NCBI GenBank assembly: GCA_025890175.1
Contig: JANPYM010000006.1
Location: forward strand, 2,714,431 to 2,778,430
Source: Ciborinia camelliae
Lineage: Eukaryota > Ascomycota > Leotiomycetes > Helotiales > Sclerotiniaceae
Length of the DNA: 64,000 nucleotides
Direction: 5' to 3'
Both the position numbers and the translations under genes were made by a program. The notes beneath the pieces were generated by a model, which saw nothing but the letters and a program-made list of their open reading frames with translations, was not told where the DNA came from and searched no databases. This document shows, one piece after another, positions 50,179 through 62,628 of this stretch (the stretch's first letter is position 1; each line of letters starts with the position of its first letter).

Positions 50179-51758
50179 ATGGATAGAGAATCACACATCG
50201 TGATTATTGGTGCTGGTAAGATTATTCGTTACCCTTTTTCTTCCGCTTCGTCTACTCACTGTTTTCAGGCATGGGAGGATTGTCATGTGCATTGTCATTG
50301 GCCAAGGAGGGGTTTACAAATATCGAAGTTTTTGAGACAGCATCAAACTTGGGATTCGTTGGTGCTGGAATTCAATTGGCGCCAAACATGGCGAGGATAT
50401 TGGATAGATTAGGATGTTGGAAAGAGATTGAGGCCGAAGCTGTCGATTTGAAAGAGACTAGCATTAGACGTATGTTACTCTTTTTTTCTTTACCTATTGC
50501 CACGAAAGTCCAAATTCAATATTGGATCTCGTCAGATCTCGTCTCACTCCTACCTCATTTTCCCCGCATCTTCCTACCAATTTGAGATACTGACCAAGAA
50601 ATAGAGGGTGATTCTGATACTGAGCTGGCTCACGTGGATCTTTTGTATATAAGAGACACCTATATGTACCCTCATATGGTTGGTCACCGATCCTCTCTTG
50701 CTGGCTCTATGTATGAGGCATGCAAGAAAGAACGCGGAATTAAATTCCATTTTTCTGTAGCAGCTGAAGCTGTCGAGTCCTTTGGCCCCAAACCAGCCTT
50801 GAGGGTCAAACCACGCGAAGGGGAAGCTTATACTATCGAAGCAGATGTCGTTCTCGCATCAGATGGTATCAAATCTATCGTCCGATCAAAGATTCTGGCC
50901 GAATTGAACCACGATGCACATATTACCGATACGAATCAAGCGGCATATAGAATCATGCTCAAGCGAGAAGAGATGGAGAACGATCCAGAACTTCTTGAAC
51001 TTATCAATGGAGACAAGGTGACGAGATGGATTGGCGAAAAGAGACATATCATTGCTTACCCGGTCTCAAGCAAGAATATTTATAATCTCTCGACCGTCCA
51101 ACCTGATACCAATTTCGCCGCCGCCCCTTCCGCCACCTATACAACCAAAGGTGACAAAGCCGCCATGCTGGATATTTTCTCCGACTTCTGCCCCAAAGTT
51201 CAACGTATGTTGAATCTCGTCCCCGATGGTGAGGTATGCGAATGGAAACTCCGCGTCCACAGTCCCCTTCCTACTTGGGTCCGTGGATCCATTGCATTAC
51301 TCGGCGATGCCTGCCATCCGACGCTTCCTCACTTGGCTCAAGGTGCCGCACAAGCCATCGAAGATGCCGCCGTCTTGGGTGCCGTGTTTTCTAAATGTCC
51401 TTCCAACAACCCATCAGATATTAACAAATCTCTACTTGTCTATGAAAGCGTGAGGAAAGAACGCGCTGAAACACTTGTGGAGCTAGCCGCACAATCCGGG
51501 CGTGCTTTACATTTGGGAGACGGAGCCGCAAAAGCAGAGAGAGATAAGCAATTTGCCTCTTTGAAACAAAAGGGAGGCGCGGTCCCGGATAAGTGGGCGG
51601 ATGCTGATGTTCAGAAGAGGATTTATGGTTTTGATTGTTATCAGGTAGCTCTTGAGAGGTTTGATGATTTATTTGCGAGAGTGAAGGAGGGTCAGTTTGT
51701 TGGTCTCGAGCAACCGGTTAACAGTAACGGTGCGAATGGCAATGCTCCTAAGATATAA
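50179..51758 (+). CDS. FAD-dependent monooxygenase (salicylate hydroxylase-like), three exons
   Basis: Exons 50179-50215, 50269-50469, 50605-51758; introns 53 nt (GTAAGA..TCAG) and 135 nt (GTATGT..ATAG). Joins read IIGAG-MGGLSCALSLA and SIRQ-GDSDTELAHVDL, giving 463 aa. FAD-binding glycine motif GAGMGG at residues 11-16, the middle DG motif (VVLASDGIKS) and the second FAD motif LLGDACHPTLPHLAQGA mark class A flavoprotein hydroxylases. The closest family I recognise is 6-hydroxynicotinate/salicylate hydroxylase, which adds OH to an aromatic ring using NAD(P)H and O2. No targeting signal. The precise substrate cannot be told; in plant-pathogenic fungi such enzymes often break down salicylate or other phenolics. 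Confidence 0.9.
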
Positions 51759-53242
51759 TGCCGATGTAGAGGATATACAATGTTAAAATTTTTATTTTGA
51801 ATTTTGGCATTCACTCCCTTGCCTGGGACAATCCGTTCAAGCTTTGTATTAAATAAACTCTTCGATGCAAAACTCCAAGACATTACTGGGTAATAAATAC
51901 CATATCGCTAGTAATAGAGTCCCGGATCAAGTTCTATGGTGACCAGATTCATGGATTCGAATTCACCAATAATTAACCCTTCGCCTTGCTTGTACGGGGA
52001 ACGAAATCATTTGAATTGATACAAGCCTATAGACCCTATAACTTATAGGGCATAGGAGCCTAGAGATCCCTATAATTACAGTGAATATATGCTACCTGTA
52101 CTTGCAAAACGCATTGTTTCCAAAAGCCCCCAATTAGAAATATCAAAATCACTCGATGACAGGATATGATTAGAGATACTGTAATGCCCTGAAGGCTCGG
52201 GCTATCTCACTATTTGTATAAATGATTTCGTCTTTACTCTCCCTCCCTAACTTTAGCGATATCAATTTGATGTAAATATTCCATGGAAAAAACAATAATG
52301 ATAAAGTTAAATACCTACCTAGGTATTTATAACATGCATTTATGAATCTCAAAGCTCACAAGCCACCTACGTATGTATATAATCCTACAATGCCATAAAG
52401 TATAGCATCGAAATTTTACAAAACCAGAGAGTTTCCATCCGAGTCGAATCACGACTAATTAATCTAATCTATATAACCTTAACGCATAAATAATATCAAT
52501 CATACTAAGTACGTTAAGACTTGCGTCGCACGTCCATTTGAGCTTGTATTTTTATGCACGCTGGGATTATCCATTTCGCTTTTCACATTCCGAAACTCGT
52601 CTATTAATCATATCAGATTGGTGCTAAATGAGACCAGGAGCTGGAGCCTGGAGTGTCTGTAATAGATGGTTAGCGTAAGGCTAACATCATTTGGGGGCAT
52701 GATCGCGAAGTTCGAGATTAGAAGTTGGAAGTTGGAGTATTGAGGGATAAGGATAATTTAATTGCACCACGACACGATGTAATATGGAGTGACATCGTTT
52801 AAAAGTCAGAAGTTTGAAGTCAACACATTATAATTATATCTAGGGTGGCAATAAACCCCCTAGGGTATGTTGATTTTAGTCTAGTTCGTGTTAAATTGCC
52901 TGTAGATGCAACTATTGGAATCAAATATCAAATTCTCCACCATACGCCCGCTTCCAAATCGATAATTCCCTTATGCCGCCAACATGAAAGATGGATCGTA
53001 AATGAATAAAATTCAATGAATCGTAATCGTCGTCGCAGTTAGTTTGTCCGTTTCCCCATACCATCCTCTCTCCATACCAATCCGCCTCGTCCACCCGATC
53101 CTTCTCTCATTGAAGAAACATTGTTTATGTGTGATTCCTTTCAATCCCCTACATAGATGTTGTAATCACCACAACGGTGATTATATGACCTATGTCAACA
53201 TATCCGCAGGATTATTAGATCCAAATCGATTCATTCGAGCCT
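51759..53242. other. Intergenic between convergent genes
   Basis: About 1.5 kb between two 3' ends. Contains TACCTACCTAGGTATT (52312-52327) and no supported gene. Confidence 0.45.
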
Positions 53243-54377
53243 TCATATCATTCCCCCAACTCTGATATCGGGACCTCTCTCTAAATCTCTAGGATTTCTA
53301 TACACACTACCAGGGAGGGCATGCTTCGTATCCATCTTATAGATGCCCAGATCACTCAATCTCCACCAGTCCCTTTGATCTCGTGCTATACCTTCGAATT
53401 GTCCGGGGCAACCTCTTGAATGTTGTTGCATTTGCATCATTCTAGGTAATCCACGAAGAGCTTCGAGAATAAGATCAGTTTGTGGCGTACTTAAGCCCTC
53501 TTCCCCTTTTTCTTTATCCGCATCCCCTCCCACCAATTCATACTTCATCGCTTTTAGTCCCAGGTATAAAGCCGAAGCAAGGAATGATCCCATGACAGGT
53601 CCAAGCCAATATAGATAATGATATCTGGGGAATGAAGCTGAAATGAGGGCCGGTGCAAATGCTCGGGCAGGATTGATTCCTGCACCTGTCCAGAAAATAC
53701 CAATAAGGTGGCCGATAAAGAGGGAGAATCCAATACCAATAGGTGCGAGGAAGGTAGATTTTGTTTTTTCAGCGACGAGCATGAGGATTGTGAAAACGAG
53801 CATGAAGGTCATGAAGAGTTCAATAAACAGGCCTTGCACTATAAAGCAAATATATTAGTTGAGATCTCTTGCCTCGGTAAATGGGTTGATGCTTACTGTC
53901 TGTGATACCTGGTCCGAGTGATACCGCGAAAAGTACATCGCCCGGTATAATAGCTTTAATTGCCGCAGCAGCCAAAATTCCACCCAAAAGTTGAGCTGGA
54001 ATGAGTATCAAGGCTTTTATTGGAGGTACTGCTCCAATGAGCACGAGTGCGAGAGTCACAGCTGGGTTAAACTGCCCACCACTTACACGAAAGAAGATCC
54101 AAACATTTGCTGCGAGACTGATGCTAAAAGCGAGGGCAATGAACAGAAGCTTCGATGTATCTGTTGTATTGGGTGTAAGAGGTGTAGTTCCATTGGGTTG
54201 GTTTGCTGTTTGTGCGGCGCCGAATGCGAAGAAGAGGAACAGAAATGTTCCAACCAGTTCTCCAATCACAGAGACCAAGTAATCTCTAGTTGGGCCTTTC
54301 AATGCCATGCCTTTTGATGAGTTGATGTAAGTTATATGAGTATAATTGAGAAAAGTACCAATAAAAGATGGTATCAT
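53243..54377 (-). CDS. Aquaporin / aquaglyceroporin (MIP family), one intron in frame shown
   Basis: Exons 54377-53897 and 53838-53243; the 58-nt intron is GTAAGC..TATAG and the join reads GPGITD-MQGLFIELF, giving 358 aa. The two pore loops are GGQFNPAVT (NPA 104-106) and GAGINPARAF (NPA 216-218); six hydrophobic helices fit between. FFRVSGGQFNPA and GFSLFIGHLIGIFWTGAG are typical. The Arg after the second NPA (NPAR) is the selectivity-filter Arg; no extended glycerol-type loop D is obvious, so a water channel is likeliest. The ~90-residue C-terminal tail is hydrophilic. TTTAACAG just before ATG 54377 could be a splice acceptor, so an upstream exon is possible; the internal Met 24 could also be the start. 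Confidence 0.88.
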
Positions 54378-57300
54378 AGCCTGTTAAAGAAAGTGAAGGG
54401 TAAAGAACGTTAGAATAAGAAGATATTAAAAGGTATAATCAAGGAATGAAATAAGCCAGCGGCAAAGAAGAGGGGTATAAAAACAAAGACATTATGCCGT
54501 GTAATGAACCAAACCAAACCAATTCCCTTTTTCATTTACACGCCAAACTCAAAAAATATTCCGACGTCACAGAATATTATGCTATTGTATAGATGAACAG
54601 TAGCAGATTACAGAGTTTCGAGTATTATTCTCACAGGGGGAAGAAATTCCGAAATATTGACTGTTTCTGCAGGCAAGTACGAAGTTTATTCCGCATATTG
54701 AAACCAATAAATTGAATCAAGATAAATTAAACATTGAATGTGAGTAAAAATGTCGAGCCAAGAGTACATGTACCTCGTAAGCATGAAGCGCTCAGGCCTC
54801 GTCATGTCAAACGCATGGTGGATTGGTTTTAGTTTCAACGGCAAAAGACGCCAGACGGAAGCTAAAGTTAAAATCGGATGACGAGTTATTCTATGCAGCT
54901 TTTAGTGCAGATGCACGATTCACATTGCGGTTGATGTTGATGTTGATATTGATCTAATCAATTTAATTTCATCGTGGCTGAATTTGAAGATTGAATCCGA
55001 TTGATGAATTCGAAAACTCAATATCGAGAGTTGAGAGGGAGAACAAAATAATGGATAGGGGTCTCGTCTGTGCGCATTAGTTCATCGCCATTCTTATTAC
55101 TGAGATGGGAAATCTTTCCGATTCTCGTTCAAAAATCTCAATTTTGGAGAGATTGACGAGTTTCGATTTTTGGCAAATGATGACTTCCATCGGAACTTTG
55201 GGATGTATTCTCAGTGGAGGCTTTTGAAACAATCCGATTAATTCATATCTACATGTGAACCAGCCTTGGATGACAAAGTTTTTGCCACCAACTCTTAGTT
55301 TTTGAGAGTTCTTAAAAATGATAAATCGTTTATGCGAAAATGCTGGGAGAATTTGGATCTCCAGTTTGATGGCGTTATGAAGAATTTGAAGGTAAAGTTA
55401 GACATGATGAATTGATCCACGTAGCGTCTGGTCATCATGAAGTGCATATCTTGTTGAAGAACAGTCACTTGAACTTTGTAGATCTACGTGTTGTATGGAA
55501 AGATATGACGGAAGAAGTTATACAGAGGTTTGGTTATTTCCACGACTCTCTATACCAAACCATGTTCATGCGGTGGAAGAGGAAACTGCCTTGCGTCTAT
55601 CAAACATGAAGGAAAAAACAACAAGATTAATGGCCATCCTCACATACGAGGGAAAACTCATGTCTCTATTTGAGGGACTAGCAGGTTTGTGTTTAATGTT
55701 GGAAGTAAACGTAACTGGTAACCACATGAAAATTTTCTAGCCGATAATAATGAAATCGCAAAAGGATTCCCTTTCAAGAAACAGAAAGAACTTTCTCCCG
55801 AAACTTCTGTACAAGATAATTCCATGGACGTTGGCCATTCTAATCGTTGATCTTAGCCCTTGTGACAATCCATACATTTCCCCGCGAAAGTAATAATCTG
55901 TGTAGATCTCCTGTTAATCACTTTCCACTTGTTCTTGTATTGGTCTTCTTCGCTGGTCAATCTTTTGATCGCAGTTGAATACCCCATTTCCCAAAAATTA
56001 TGCAATCGGGTCAGTATAATGATTCCTTTTGTTGTTCTTGTTCTTGTGAACTGTGAGCTTCATCCAGAAACATTTTCTGTATGTTTCTGAGACCTGCAGT
56101 GGCATATAATTTTCCTATGAGCCTTACGCACGAAGTTCATGGTTACCACAACTCAATGAGGTATATATATCTCAAGTATGACAGCGCTTGGCAATGTTGT
56201 ACCTCATGCGTGAAACCAATGGCTACGACGCCAAGGAAGATCGGTGTGCGAAGGATATACCTCGAAGAATTTGCACGGGTCTTTATTTTATCTCCTAGAC
56301 ATTGTCAGAACGTACCAAATGTATGCAGACAAAGGTCAGTCGCCCCCAAAACCTAGAACTTTCCGCAAAATCAAGGTGTGTTGGGAAGAGTATTGTTGTT
56401 CTCCCTAACCATGATATGATCATCAGTAATGCAAGGCAAGGCAATAAATGGTTTGTAGGGAGATTAATGATCGATGATTGAGGTAAAGAAGCGATGGTTC
56501 AAAGTCGCGATCTATCAATGTACCACCAAGACCCCCAGTATCATGATAGTGACAATCTTTTGAAGCCCGTAACACAAGCATCGAAAGGAGGTTCTTCTGG
56601 AATTAACCGTTCTTGAAGATTTTTGGATGAGATGTTCGACCACAACTATGCAAGGGAATCCGACAGAGGTGAAGATATAGGTGGGGGGGCCATAACCTTG
56701 TGACGTTTTGATCGTCTTCCGAAATGAATGTCAGAATGTTCACCCTAGTCTTGGACAAAAGGTCGCCAGGAGCCCCGACTTGACGGGTGTGAAACTCAAG
56801 GACCTAGAAATTGGAAGAAAGTGAAATGTATGGAGTGTATGGAACATTTCGCTTTCGTACAATAAAAATGTCCCGAAACCATTGTGTAATGGGATATATC
56901 AAAAATCAAACCCATGTTCGATTGGCCGAAGACTACACCTCAGGGAGGGAATACCTCAGATAGGGAACACCTCAAAAAGGGAAAGGTACACGCAGAGTAA
57001 GCCGCATGGGATGAGCAATGCTATAGGTAAGACTCATAAGTATATCGTGTGTTCGACACGTCGGGTAGGTGATGTGCGTTTAATTCGCAAAGATGTACAT
57101 CGTCTTGCTCTTCTGCGTTGTTATGTGGCCGCCCGAGTTGAATCTTCACGACGGTCTTCATAAGTCTAATTATTTAATCCACTTGGATATCGATAATAAG
57201 TCTCGCGGCTGATGGAGGGAGCTTTTGGTCAAAGGAAAGGGATGTGGGCGATTCTCTCCACTGCTCGAGAAATGTGATAACAAAGTGCGTGCCTGCTAAT

Positions 57301-57604
57301 TCTGCCGGGCGGTGTGATGTTAGAGTTAGATTGCCTTTCAAGATATTTTGATCTCACTAGGGTATCAAATGGATCGACATACACAATATTACAATTGAAC
57401 GAGAAGCATCATCAAAGGAGAAGTGATAGCCTCCTCATATTACAATTATTTGCTACATACATTGGCCGTTGGTGGAGGATGAATGAAGTTTTAGAGTCCG
57501 ATTGCAGATCTGCCATCGCGTTCTTAAAGGCATACCGATATAAGTAACCATTAATTACGGAGTTCTAGCAGCATCTACCGAGATGGACTTCACCATACAT
57601 AACT
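54378..57604. other. Gene-free 3.2 kb
   Basis: Upstream side of the aquaporin gene, then decayed-looking sequence. Short frames at 55412-55740, 56081-56356, 56882-57163 and 57314-57547 (plus) have no domain I recognise. The 5' UTR or leader of the aquaporin may occupy the first few hundred bases. Confidence 0.4.
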
Positions 57605-57821
57605 TGCAGGATTTCATTCGAATATAAACTGGACCGTTCGGCCTGATCCAGAAATAACGGCATTCCAAATCACAATACCTGCGAAGCACATAAAGGAATT
57701 GCCCACTCAGTACGCCTGTATTCTTTGGGGTAAACTTCTGAATGGCAGCGAGGCACCGTACATTACGGCAGCTACCTATTTCGCACATGGCCCTGGTTCT
57801 AGAGTAGTAATAATGGTTTGA
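57605..57821 (+). pseudogene. Possible coding relic without start codon
   Basis: A ~70-codon plus-strand frame without ATG reads like real protein (NWTVRPDPEITAFQITIPA; later YACILWGKLLNGSEAPYIT) and ends at TGA 57819-57821. I do not recognise it; it may be an exon left from a decayed gene. Confidence 0.25.
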
Positions 57822-58020
57822 TGAATGGTACAAATGGTGAAAAGACTATGGCAAAATGAGCTTTGCAGATAGCTCCGAAATCCGATTCAACAATTCATTG
57901 GATGACTTTGAGGGTGCTACAGGAAACCTTCTCAAATCTCCAGTACCTTCCTTTTTTTTTGCTCTCGCTTCAATTCGTCCAGTCCATTGTTTTCCGATCG
58001 CAGTCTTTCAGTCAACCTGG

Positions 58021-58880
58021 CTAGTAGTTCGGGGGGGAGGGGGCGTACATTCCAGGGTTCATTGAAACAGAATCCACCTCCTTCCGCAATGCTTTCATAT
58101 CAACTTCCATTCTCTTCATCATCTGCTTGATTTGTGAAGAGAGTGTGGTGCCTGCTTTTGTCTTCCATAGTAGTTGTTTGCGCCGGAGTTCCTCTTGTAG
58201 AGCCAATAACATTGGTTGGGCTTCGCATTACAGTTCTTGCACAATGTTTTGTGGAAATGGACTGGCTCTTATATTTCCCCATTTCAGACTTTCCCTTTCT
58301 TTCCTGGTCTTAATTTTCTCCCATGATTTGATAAGTGCAGTCTCGATATCGGGGTTTGATCCATTATGCTCGTTAAGAACGATTTGAGTATAGCAGCATT
58401 TCCCAACTATGTCTGACATCAAACCCATGTTGTACTCATTTTCAATCTGTTGGTTGATGGGGCAATTGACGACTTGCAAGTAAATCACTCCAGCCACTTT
58501 ATAATATTTGTATCTATCAATGCTCCGGTGTTAGCGATGATTAACCCAAAGTTAGAACAACACAACGGAAAGCTTTACTCACGATGCATCCAAATTCTCG
58601 GCAATGCGTTTCAGTGTCATTATATCAGATGGCGGCTAATCCAAAAAACCTTGCATCTCTACAAATAGCACTTTTCTTCCAGTCTCATCTTCACACTCGG
58701 GGACTTTCTGCACCTCTCTAGTTCTAAGCCTATCTTGCTCGGCACTATAGGATCAACAGAGTTCATTTCTCTCTGTAAATCTATCAATACACTATTATCC
58801 GGAATCTGTTAGTATCCTTCAATTTAGAGGAACTTCACTGTACTGAACGTACTCTCGCCGGCTCTCTTTCTTCCCATGAG
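58021..58880 (-). pseudogene. AIG1-like P-loop GTPase, broken
   Basis: Reading minus strand: a degenerate P-loop LMGRKRAGESTFST (58880-58842) where the usual Lys before Ser/Thr is Glu; a G3-like VLFVEMQGFLD followed by TAG (58638-58636); then PPSDIMTLKRIAENLDAS, an intact 69-nt intron (58582-58514, GTGAGT..GATAG), YKYYKVAGVIYLQ, MSDIVGKCCYTQIVL, an ALIKSWEKI helix, TAA (58230-58228), then CEAQPMLLALQEELRRKQ and a coiled-coil-like tail to the TAG at 58021. Frames before and after each stop agree, so it is one decayed gene. Fungal G-domain proteins with (L/V)xGIIYLH are AIG1-like; intact functions are poorly known. Family is from motif recall. The segment between P-loop and G3 has frame stops. 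Confidence 0.7.
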
Positions 58881-60806
58881 ACTATATCCTATCAATTGAC
58901 TTGTTCGCGACGAGCAATGGAAGGAACCTTACGCTATTATGACCCTATTCTCCTTTTCGCGATTTTGAGTAGAATTTTGATCTGTTATTGTTTTACTGAG
59001 CTGAGCGATTCCCATATTGAGATTGCGACCAGGGTGTCCAATAGTCCGGACTAGGACCAGATGTAAGCTTCCAATATATGGATACGATTCAATGTTGGAA
59101 AGTAATTGAATATTCCTAATGATATAAACGTTTGTTTTAATCGGATTTAAGTATCAGGAAGTCTTTTCATTGTCGGACTCAAGTCCGGATGATTGGAGGC
59201 TTTGTTGCGATCCTGAAATTATCAATGATCATAAGAATTGACACTGCCCGAAGTTTTTTCTTTTTCTGGACAATCACCCACCGATGGGTATCCAAACTCA
59301 TTAAATGATGTAAAGGTAAAATACAACGATGTTACTTTTTCTCCACTTAAGGACTCAATGATATTGTTCAATATGAACAGGATCAATTGAAAGTTGGTTA
59401 ATTATGACTTTTGGGAATTGTGGAAGCGTTCGATGAAATCGTGCACCAATTGGTGTGGTGATATTGTTGCTACCTAGAATGGGCTGATCGGTGTGCGGTG
59501 TGCTTGAATTGTGCAACTAGAACGCCCAGTGAAGAATTTTATTGGTTTTTCTTATCAGTTAAATGCATCGAATCACACAGGAAATCCCAATTTTGATGAC
59601 ATTGCTCATTCGACCAAGACGCCACACTTGCATTCTCAGAAGATGTCCCAGAAAGCTGTCCCACATCCTACTCCAACATTAACAATTCAACACCGACAAG
59701 AAATGATAAAGTGGTCTCTTTATCAATCTACCCATGGCTCATTCTAAAGTATTCAACAAAGAGCCTTCCGTACCATCATGGTCCGAGCCGTTGTCAGGGC
59801 CAAGAGACGATGTCGAGTCTCAGTTTCTTGAATCATTAGAAAGGCAAACTCTGGCCGAGAGAGAGACTGGGAGAGTGGCCGTCCCAGACTTTCCCGTGGA
59901 TGATAAACAATATGATGAGACAGAGATCGCACCTGAAATATTCTCTAGATCTAAAGGATGGCAGAATTTAGAGCAGAAGCTCTCGCATTCCGAGGTACGT
60001 CCTATAACATTCGGTCATCATTCCAGACAAAAATAAAGGTTAGCAATCATTCGAGGAGTGCAAGTTTTTTTAAATCGAAAAGGAAGTAATTCTAAGCAAA
60101 AGATTACAGATATCGAATAAGTTGCAATGCCTGGAGAACAATCGATTTTAATATAAGCGATATCAAGAGGGAAGATGAGAGGGAAACCAGTAAGCAATTG
60201 ATAAGCTACTGGGGAGCCGTTTTTGAAGATTGTGGATCTAGCTGATCTTTTATGGTGTCTATTTTTTTTATAGTATCTTAATATCTTTTCGATTTGTATC
60301 GGTCTTTGATATTATGACCATATTTGGCGACAGAAGCTTTAATGTGTTTGACAGGTGATGGTTCAGGATTGTGAGGATCTCACAGGTCGAGTAACGATAT
60401 ATCTGTCACGCTAGAAACGTCACGCTATGCTATAGTCATCACTCAATTGAAAGACCAATTTTATATTTTTCTTGTGACATATTTCTATCTGAGTTTTTAT
60501 TATTTAACGTAATAAGTGATACTTGACTCCAATAGGTAATGAAACTAAATGATCCCGAACTAAAGAAGTGAACAGTTCTATACTTGAAGTCTCATCAGTC
60601 TCAAACCCTCTTGCGTTAATTGTTTCGATGATGTTGTCACGATGGCGTGATCACTTATGCTGACTAATATTGTTTAGTGATCAACTCCATTGCACACAAA
60701 AAAAAACTTTCAATGGGCTTGACCAACAAGACCAATCCTTGTCCATTCCACCTCATTCGGTCTTCTGTTTCAACCTCAAACATTTCACATCGACATCAAC
60801 GTAGTA
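58881..60806. other. Gene-poor 1.9 kb with a possible small ORF
   Basis: A 100-aa plus frame (59734-60036) reads MAHSKVFNKEPSVPSW then acidic, charged sequence (ESQFLESLERQTLAERETG); a GTACGT donor-like site near 59996 hints at a short first exon but no convincing next exon follows. Function unknown. The remainder is AT-rich intergenic sequence. Confidence 0.35.
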
Positions 60807-62150
60807 ATGACAATGACAATGTTCACCACTACACGTTTCCTCACCAAGTCTCAATTCGTACGGGCAACTCGAACTTTCGCGACTGCATCACCTGTAATTG
60901 GTCATAATAGAAATCACAAGGTTGTGGTTGTAGGTGGCGGTTCTGCTGGTCTTGCTATCAGTCATCAACTCCTTCATCAGGGGAAATTTCATCAAGATGA
61001 TATTGCTATCATCGATCCGGCCACTTGGCATCACTATCAACCTGGATGGACTCTTGTTGGAGGTGGTCTGAAGACAAAGGAGAGTCTCCGAATGCCTCTT
61101 AAAAGTTTGATTGATCCGAAGCTTAGATTTTATAATACTGGTGTGGATGGCTTTTCCCCAGATGAAAACTTTATTACATTGAAAAATGGGGATAAAGTGA
61201 ACTATGAACAACTCGTGGTCGCTCCAGGTATAAAAGTCGACATTGGAAGTGTGAAGGGATTGTCCGAAGCTCTTGAAAACCCAGACTCTCTTGTATCCTC
61301 CATATACAATTACGATCATTGCGATAAGGTCTTTGGTACAATAAAAAAACTTCAAAAAGGAAAAGCCATCTTCACTCAACCAGCCGGTATCATCAAATGT
61401 GCTGGTGCACCACAAAAAATCATGTGGCTCGCATTGGATCATTGGAAACGTGCAGGTCTATACAATATCGAAAACCCTTCTGATTCCGCTATAAATATCA
61501 CTTTTGCAACCGGTCTTCCAACAATGTTTGGTGTACCCAAGTACAGTGCTAAGCTTGAGGAGTTGAGAAAAGAAAGAGGAGTTGAAGGGTTATTCCAACA
61601 CGACCTTACGGCCATCGATGGTAACACAGCGACTTTCACTCGTCCTGATGGACAAGAAATTAAGACAGACTTCGATCTTATGCACGTGGCACCCAAGAAT
61701 CGACCACATGACTTTGTTAAGAATAGTCCACTTGCAAATGATGCTGGATATGTTAACGTGGATGAGGGATCTACACGTCATGTGAAGTATCATAATGTCT
61801 GGTCAGCTGGTGATGCTTCAAGTTTGCCAACTTCGAAGACCGTCGCAGCAATTACTGCAGAGGCACCTGTTTTGGTTCGTAACTTACTTTTGGCCATTGA
61901 TGGTAGAGATCCCGAGGAAGTTTATGATGGTTATACATCATGTCCTCTATTGACTGAATATGGAAAAGTACTTCTTGCAGAATTCAAGTATGGTGGAGTA
62001 CCGAAGGAAACATTTAATAAATGGTTTGGCATCGATCAAGCAATTCCGCGAACAGAGTTTTATTATTTGAAAAAGGATTTCTTCCCTTGGGTATATGGAA
62101 AATATATGGTGAAGGGTACTTGGGGTGGACCAAAGGGTTGGATTAAATAA
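60807..62150 (+). CDS. hmt2: Sulfide:quinone oxidoreductase, mitochondrial
   Basis: Intronless 447-aa frame. The first ~30 residues are Thr/Arg-rich without acids (FTTTRFLTKSQFVRATRTFA), a mitochondrial presequence; ATG could be residue 1, 3 or 5 of MTMTM. FAD motif VVVVGGGSAGLA (39-50), PGWTLVGGG, then CAGAPQK (C198) and YTSCPL (C379), the two redox cysteines by position and context of the SQR family; LMHVAPK and AGDASSLPTSKT complete the signature. The enzyme oxidises sulfide to sulfane sulfur and feeds electrons to ubiquinone at the inner membrane; fission yeast HMT2 is the named relative. All key elements are present, so it looks functional. It is the most telomere-proximal intact gene, ~1.85 kb from the end. 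Confidence 0.95.
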   Translation: MTMTMFTTTRFLTKSQFVRATRTFATASPVIGHNRNHKVVVVGGGSAGLAISHQLLHQGKFHQDDIAIIDPATWHHYQPGWTLVGGGLKTKESLRMPLKSLIDPKLRFYNTGVDGFSPDENFITLKNGDKVNYEQLVVAPGIKVDIGSVKGLSEALENPDSLVSSIYNYDHCDKVFGTIKKLQKGKAIFTQPAGIIKCAGAPQKIMWLALDHWKRAGLYNIENPSDSAINITFATGLPTMFGVPKYSAKLEELRKERGVEGLFQHDLTAIDGNTATFTRPDGQEIKTDFDLMHVAPKNRPHDFVKNSPLANDAGYVNVDEGSTRHVKYHNVWSAGDASSLPTSKTVAAITAEAPVLVRNLLLAIDGRDPEEVYDGYTSCPLLTEYGKVLLAEFKYGGVPKETFNKWFGIDQAIPRTEFYYLKKDFFPWVYGKYMVKGTWGGPKGWIK

Positions 62151-62628
62151 GTTTAGTTTAGTAACTTGGAGAGTGATTTCAATATATTTATAAGGATATT
62201 CAAGTTCTATATCAAAAGTGTTTCCATAATCTCAAACTATCTATCGATACAATTATATGGTTATAAACATGGGCCGTACGAACTGACTAGCATACGGACT
62301 AGTAGTACAACATCCTCTATATAAGAGATTCAGCTTAACATAGTATTATAAGAATCAAGAATTATTATAAACATGATTAGCATAGCATAAAGTACTTCAC
62401 AATCTAAACCATCAACAGGTTGATACAAACGCTATACTTTCAAAAAAATATATATATATTGTGTTTCCAAGTAAAATCGTGAATGATAGAAAGACACTAC
62501 TTTGCGACTCAAAGAAACCCTCTAGTACATTTGAGATATAAGTTGCCTCAATTAATGATTCTATATGTTGAAAGTAGCCAAAGCCGTATAAGCCGTATAG
62601 ACTGCAAAGCAGCTTATAGGCTTAATAT
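62151..62628. other. 3' region of the SQR gene, AT-rich
   Basis: About 480 bases; (AT)n near 62447-62460; no gene. The subtelomeric repeat begins at its right edge. Confidence 0.5.

Noticed and set aside
60888..61793. Minus-strand frames within SQR
   Set aside because: Antisense shadows of a complete enzyme gene.
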